From Pullilachnospira sp963929535 (lineage in GTDB: Bacteria > Bacillota > Clostridia > Lachnospirales > Lachnospiraceae): a stretch of 64,000 nucleotides of DNA. A program made the position numbers and the translations under genes. The notes beneath the pieces are model-generated. The model made no database searches. It was not told the origin of the DNA and was given only the letters and a program-made list of their open reading frames with translations. Of the stretch, positions 60,287 to 64,000 are shown in pieces (the first letter of the stretch is position 1; every line of letters begins with the position of its first letter). The stretch lies in contig CAWVIZ010000014.1 in NCBI GenBank assembly GCA_963929535.1, positions 248,001-312,000 of the forward strand. Reading direction: 5' to 3'.

Positions 60287-61213
60287 ATGGATAAACTGGA
60301 TCCGATTCAGATCGACCTGCTGGAGGCTATCTCAGGACTTCATGAGATCCCGGCGGGAGCTTACAATATTCGGGCCAACGGGGGAACTGCGGCTCGCAAT
60401 TCCACAGAGCATATTGAGATCGTTCCCAAGGACAATGGTCAGGGGATTGATATTTTTATCAAGCCGGGAACGAAAAAGGAAAGTCTTCATATGCCTGTAC
60501 TGCTGAGCCAGACAGGGTTAAAGGACATTGTGTACAATGATTTTCATATCGGAGAAGACGCGGATGTGACCATCGTTGCCGGCTGCGGAATCCACAACGG
60601 CGGAGACGCGGCCAGTCAGCATGACGGGATCCACCGGTTTTTCATCGGGAAAAACGCAAAGGTGAAGTATGTGGAGAAACATTACGGCAGCGGGGATGGA
60701 AAAGGTGAGAGGATCATGAATCCTCTGACGGAGATCGAGATCGATGAAAATGGCTACATGGAGATGGATACCGCTCAGATCAAGGGAGTGGATTCCACCA
60801 TCCGGAAAACCAACGCCAAACTGGCGGCGGGAGCCAAGCTGGTGGTCATGGAGCGCCTGATGACTCATGGAACTCAGAGGGCAGAAAGCTATTTTGATGT
60901 GCAGATCAACGGAGAGGATGCCTCCGCCAACGTGGTGTCCCGGTCGGTGGCCAAGGATGATTCCTATCAGCTCTTTTCCTCCAACATCGCAGGAAATGCC
61001 AGATGCAACGGCCATACGGAGTGCGACGCGATTATCGTTGGAAACGCCAAGATCAGCGCCATTCCGGAGCTGACTGCCAATGACTCTGACGCGGCTCTGA
61101 TCCATGAGGCGGCTATCGGCAAGATCGCCGGGGAACAGATCACTAAGCTGATGACGCTGGGACTTACGGAGGAAGAGGCAGAGCAGGAGATCATCAGCGG
61201 TTTCCTGAAATAA
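60287..61213 (+). CDS. Short SufB/SufD-family Fe-S scaffold protein
   Basis: 308 residues, about 100-160 shorter than standard SufB or SufD. It has the right-handed beta-helix core (VYNDFHIGEDADVTIVAGCGIHNGG; SNIAGNARCNGHTECDAII) and the C-terminal helix region ending EEEAEQEIISGFLK, as in SufD/SufB (HGAT-like motif here IHEAAIGKI). Such short proteins with one SufC form the minimal two-gene SUF (SmsCB-like) systems of anaerobes. No cysteine desulfurase or SufU/SufE gene lies here. Cys106 or so in AGCGIH could be a ligand. Confidence 0.88.
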   Translation: MDKLDPIQIDLLEAISGLHEIPAGAYNIRANGGTAARNSTEHIEIVPKDNGQGIDIFIKPGTKKESLHMPVLLSQTGLKDIVYNDFHIGEDADVTIVAGCGIHNGGDAASQHDGIHRFFIGKNAKVKYVEKHYGSGDGKGERIMNPLTEIEIDENGYMEMDTAQIKGVDSTIRKTNAKLAAGAKLVVMERLMTHGTQRAESYFDVQINGEDASANVVSRSVAKDDSYQLFSSNIAGNARCNGHTECDAIIVGNAKISAIPELTANDSDAALIHEAAIGKIAGEQITKLMTLGLTEEEAEQEIISGFLK

Positions 61214-61216
61214 GAC

Positions 61217-62389
61217 ATGGAAAAAAAACAACGATTTATCATTAATTTTTTATATTTTGCCATAATCCTGGCCATAGCGTATGTGCTGCTGAAGTTCGCG
61301 GTGCCGCTGCTGATGCCGTTTGTGATCGGATTTCTCATTGCCTATGTGCTGAAGCGGCCGATCCGTTTTCTGGCCGAGAAGGTCAGGATCCCCTGGAAGG
61401 CGGCAGCAGTGCTGCTGGTGCTGATATTTTACGCCACTGTGGGACTTCTGATGGCATTGGGAGGAATCCGGGCATTTTCCTGGATCAGCCAGATGGTGGG
61501 GAGACTTCCCCAGATTTACCGAAGCTATGTGGAGCCTCTGATGAGGGATATCTTTGTGAATGTGGAGGAACGGGTGGCTCAGATGGATCCCAATATGCTG
61601 GGAACGCTGGAATATGTGGGAAATCAGATCAGCCAGTCCATGGGTCAGCTGGTTTCCAGGCTGTCTGTGGGAAGCATGGAGCTGATCTCCAACATGGCGT
61701 CCTCCCTTCCCATGCTGTTCATCAAACTGCTTTTGATGATTATCTCTACATTTTTTATCGCTATGGATTATGAAAAGCTCACCAGGTTCTGTCTCAGACA
61801 GCTCAGCGGCAGAGGGCGGGAGTTCTTTCTGCAGGTGAAGCGGTATGTGGTGGGAACGCTGTTTGTATGCATCCGCTCCTATGCGCTGATCATGTCCATC
61901 ACTTTTTTGGAACTGTGCCTGGGATTGGGAGTCATAGGCATTGACCATTTTATCCTGGTGGCTCTGGGAATTGCCATTTTCGATATCCTTCCGGTCCTGG
62001 GGACAGGAGGGATCATGATCCCCTGGGCGGTGATCACATTGATCCTGGGAGATTATTCCATGGCTGTGAAGCTGATCATTGTGTATCTGATCATTACCGT
62101 AGTCCGGAACATCATCGAGCCAAAGATCGTGGGAGGCCAGATCGGCCTACATCCGGTGGTGACCCTGGTCAGTATGTTTGTGGGAGCCCAGCTATTCGGC
62201 GTGGTGGGGCTGTTCGGATTTCCCATCGGCCTGTCGCTGCTTCGGAACCTGAACGATACCGGCGTGCTGCGGATCTTCAGGGGACCGGTGGAGGGAGATA
62301 CCACCTGGGAAGAGATGGAACGGGAGCGCCAGCAAGAGGAGCCGGCGGCGGAAGAAAAAGAGAATCCGGAAGATCCGGGGGAAAAATGA
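61217..62389 (+). CDS. AI-2E-family transporter, YtvI-like
   Basis: 390 residues with about eight membrane helices. FAVPLLMPFVIGFLIAYVLKRPIRFLAEKV at the N-terminus and the C-terminal EPKIVGGQIGLHPVVTLVSMFVGAQLFGVVGLFGFP are conserved in the family. In Bacillus YtvI is a sporulation-linked membrane protein; the transported substrate is unknown. A Glu-rich cytoplasmic tail ends the protein. It starts 3 bp after the scaffold gene with a poor Shine-Dalgarno, so it depends on translation from upstream. Confidence 0.88.
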   Translation: MEKKQRFIINFLYFAIILAIAYVLLKFAVPLLMPFVIGFLIAYVLKRPIRFLAEKVRIPWKAAAVLLVLIFYATVGLLMALGGIRAFSWISQMVGRLPQIYRSYVEPLMRDIFVNVEERVAQMDPNMLGTLEYVGNQISQSMGQLVSRLSVGSMELISNMASSLPMLFIKLLLMIISTFFIAMDYEKLTRFCLRQLSGRGREFFLQVKRYVVGTLFVCIRSYALIMSITFLELCLGLGVIGIDHFILVALGIAIFDILPVLGTGGIMIPWAVITLILGDYSMAVKLIIVYLIITVVRNIIEPKIVGGQIGLHPVVTLVSMFVGAQLFGVVGLFGFPIGLSLLRNLNDTGVLRIFRGPVEGDTTWEEMERERQQEEPAAEEKENPEDPGEK

Positions 62390-62481
62390 TAAAAGAGAAC
62401 AGCAGAATGCCAAAAGCCGGGAAAGATCCTGAACGGATCCAACAGCAGCACAACCTGGCTGTGGAGCAAATACAGTAAAAA

Positions 62482-62520
62482 CGCCTGCGGTACAGAAAAA
62501 CTGTACTGCAGGCGCTTTTT
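62482..62520 (+). terminator. Terminator (probably bidirectional) between ytvI-like and yjjG-like genes
   Basis: CGCCTGCGGTACAG (62482-62495) / CTGTACTGCAGGCG (62501-62514) with one G-U pair, preceded by AAAAA and followed by CTTTTT. It serves the converging transcripts on both strands. Confidence 0.9.
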
Positions 62521-62548
62521 AAATACCGTATTCACTGCTGCATTTTGA

Positions 62549-63235
62549 TCACAGCTTCCCGAGAACTTCCGGGAGCTGATTCAGCCCGGCGATCTCAAAA
62601 TCCGGAACAGGTCCTGACTCCCGGGGCAATCCGGAAGGGTTCAGCCATACCGTGGCAATCCCGGCATTTTTGCCGCCCTGGATATCCGAGGTAAGGCTGT
62701 CACCCACGATCACCGTTTCCGCAGGGGAAAAATCCGGTATCCTGGCAAAGCATTGCTGAAAATATTCCAGGGAGGGTTTGTTGGCGCCGATTTCCTCGGA
62801 GATAAAAATATCCTGAAAATATCCGGCAAGATCTGCGCTGGCAATTCTGCCCTTTTGTACCGCCGCAGTTCCGTTGGTAACAAGATACAGTCTGTAATGT
62901 GGATAGAGTGCCTCCAGAAGCTGGGGAGCTCCTTCCATGAAACGGTGTCCCTGTCCCAGCAGTCCTTCGTAGATGGCGGCGGCCTCAGCGGGAGAAGCGT
63001 TCACACCCAGTTCTTCAAAAAGGAGCTGGTAACGTCTCAGTTTTACCTGGGAGCGGGAGATCTTTCCCTGTTCCAGCAGCTTCCACTGGGCCAGATTCAG
63101 CTGGCTGTACCGCTGAAGCGTGGATTCCCTGGGAGGAATCCCCAGTTGCTTTAAGGTCTCGGTAAGTGCCCGGCGTTCCGCCCAGGAAAAATCCAGCAGC
63201 GTGTTGTCCAGGTCAAACAGTATGTTGCGGATCAT
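62549..63235 (-). CDS. yjjG: YjjG-family HAD phosphatase (noncanonical pyrimidine nucleotidase)
   Basis: 228 residues. HAD motif I FDLDNTLLD with both catalytic aspartates, motif II TNGTAAVQKGR, motif III Lys in ANKPSLEYF and motif IV VGDSLTSDIQGGKNAG. The cap domain is alpha-helical (about 15-85). YjjG enzymes dephosphorylate unusual dUMP-type nucleotides. Start ATG at 63235 with AAAGGAA upstream; the frame runs further up but without family similarity. 25 bp after the kinase-like gene on the same strand. Confidence 0.9.
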   Translation of the reverse strand: MIRNILFDLDNTLLDFSWAERRALTETLKQLGIPPRESTLQRYSQLNLAQWKLLEQGKISRSQVKLRRYQLLFEELGVNASPAEAAAIYEGLLGQGHRFMEGAPQLLEALYPHYRLYLVTNGTAAVQKGRIASADLAGYFQDIFISEEIGANKPSLEYFQQCFARIPDFSPAETVIVGDSLTSDIQGGKNAGIATVWLNPSGLPRESGPVPDFEIAGLNQLPEVLGKL

Positions 63236-63260
63236 AGAATGGGATTCCTTTCTGTAGCTG

Positions 63261-63881
63261 TTACTTCTGCTGGGCAAACCAGGCCAGAGCATATTCCTTG
63301 ATGGAGGGAATCATGTCCCTGATCTGAATGCCGGTGGTATTGACGCAGAGATGGTAGTTGTCCTTGGAACCCCACTTCAGATCGCTGAACAGCTTCTGGT
63401 GTTTTGCCCTGCCCTCGTCAATCTGACGGATCTTTTTCTGCAGCTCCTTATCACTGAGAGTCTGGCAGTCATCGGCTCTTGCCCGACAGCGGGCCAGCTT
63501 GGAGGCCATATCCGCATAAACGAAGATCTTCATGGGATGGAACTCCTCCAGAATGATACCGGAGGTACGGCCTACCATCACGCAGTCTCCCTTCTCGGCC
63601 AGGCCTTTGATGATGGTCTGCTGCAGATGCAGTACCTTCAGTTCGTTCTCCATAATGGGGTCAAAGCCCAGAGAAAAGCTGTGGCCGAAGGTGGGGGAAT
63701 AGGTAGGAGTCAGTCCCCTCTGAAGAAGTTCTTCCACATAATTTTCATCAAAGCTGCTTTCTTTTGCAATGGCGGAAATGATTTCCTTATCATAATAAGC
63801 GAATCCCAGAGCATCCGCCAGTCGTTTTCCCAGTTCGCGTCCTCCGCTTCCGAATTCACGGCTGATAGTAATGATCTTCAT
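63261..63881 (-). CDS. Cytidylate kinase-like protein
   Basis: 206 residues. P-loop ISREFGSGGRELGKRLAD at the N-terminus, typical of the cytidylate kinase-like group (PF13189) and lacking the GKST form of true Cmk. Further blocks: FAYYDKEIISAIAKES and CVMVGRTSGIIL, and a basic RCRARADDC lid region. Substrate unknown. AAAGGAG before the ATG at 63881 (minus strand) sets the start. It forms an operon with the YjjG-like gene. Confidence 0.88.
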   Translation of the reverse strand: MKIITISREFGSGGRELGKRLADALGFAYYDKEIISAIAKESSFDENYVEELLQRGLTPTYSPTFGHSFSLGFDPIMENELKVLHLQQTIIKGLAEKGDCVMVGRTSGIILEEFHPMKIFVYADMASKLARCRARADDCQTLSDKELQKKIRQIDEGRAKHQKLFSDLKWGSKDNYHLCVNTTGIQIRDMIPSIKEYALAWFAQQK

Positions 63882-63919
63882 AGATGTCACTCTCCTTTGA
63901 AGGCGTATCTTGAAAGCGG

Positions 63920-64000
63920 TCAGACCAGGAGTATATGGGATCTATCATCAGGCTTACTGACGGCTTTCTGCGCCCATTTCAAATAGTTTTCCGGTTCAAG
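63920..64000 (-). CDS. Possible C-terminal end of a further gene (cut by window edge)
   Basis: The minus strand is open from the window end to a TGA at 63920-63922 and would encode 26 final residues (LEPENYLKWAQKAV...SHILLV). It lies 38 bp upstream of the kinase-like start, on the same strand, as expected of a preceding operon gene. Too short to identify; an alternative is plain non-coding sequence. Confidence 0.35.
   Translation of the reverse strand, partial: LEPENYLKWAQKAVSKPDDRSHILLV

Noticed and set aside
1..64000. tRNA, rRNA, riboswitch or T-box elements
   Set aside because: No cloverleaf, rRNA-like segment or recognisable riboswitch/T-box core was found by eye; the leader of the TrpX-type importer was inspected specifically and shows only a short inverted repeat.

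Overview
The window looks like a chromosomal segment of a spore-forming, moderately GC-rich member of the Lachnospiraceae (Bacillota, Clostridia). This rests on the PASTA kinase/PP2C pair, a Bacillota-type dcw cluster, spoIIGA-sigE-sigG, a YlmC/YmxH sporulation protein, a flavo-diiron protein of anaerobes and a gut-type set of glycosidases with AraC regulators. The genus cannot be fixed from the sequence alone. No rRNA, tRNA, CRISPR array, prophage or transposase gene was recognised.

Layout. (1) 1-9507: a tight translation/signalling operon: fmt (cut by the window edge), YugP-type metallopeptidase, rsmB, rlmN, PP2C phosphatase, PASTA kinase, rsgA, rpe and thiamine diphosphokinase. (2) 9508-10923: ychF. 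(3) 11034-30067: the division and cell-wall cluster mraZ-rsmH-ftsL-pbpB-spoVD-like-mraY-murD-ftsW-murA-ftsQ-ftsZ. An insert of an AraC regulator, a UroD-like protein and an RluA-type pseudouridine synthase separates murD from ftsW and is surrounded by tandem palindromic repeats. (4) 30111-32687: a vanZ-like gene broken by a dispersed repeat, then divergent aroE and aroD. (5) 32797-43286: the sporulation sigma cascade spoIIGA-sigE ... sigG, opened up by fprA, a UroD-like gene with an internal stop, AraC, MATE and GH31. (6) 43464-45812: a solitary AAA ATPase, ylmC and nrdR. (7) 46017-48981: a TrpXYZ-type ABC importer. (8) 49351-51871: an NhaC antiporter overlapping alaA. (9) 51915-59163: an AraC/UroD-like pair, a GH29 fucosidase, an SmtB-like metal sensor and a GH2 beta-galactosidase. 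(10) 59460-62389: a two-gene SUF-like Fe-S module and a YtvI-like membrane protein. (11) 62549-64000, minus strand: a YjjG-type HAD phosphatase, a cytidylate-kinase-like protein and the tail of one more possible gene.

How it fits together. The backbone (division genes, then mother-cell and forespore sigma factors, ylmC, nrdR) follows the order usual in Clostridia, but several joints have been opened by accessory genes. Those joints tend to carry non-coding repeats. I can distinguish three dispersed families: A (about 100-131 bp, four copies, one splitting vanZ), B (about 150 bp, two copies) and C (about 143 bp with 16-bp terminal inverted repeats, several copies or ends). There are also two kinds of tandem palindromic array (51-bp and 81-bp units). 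The most unusual patterns are three separate AraC plus UroD-like gene pairs and two 51-bp arrays bracketing one of those AraC genes.

All coordinates, motifs and stem-loops were read by eye. Family assignments come from recognition of conserved motifs, not from searches.
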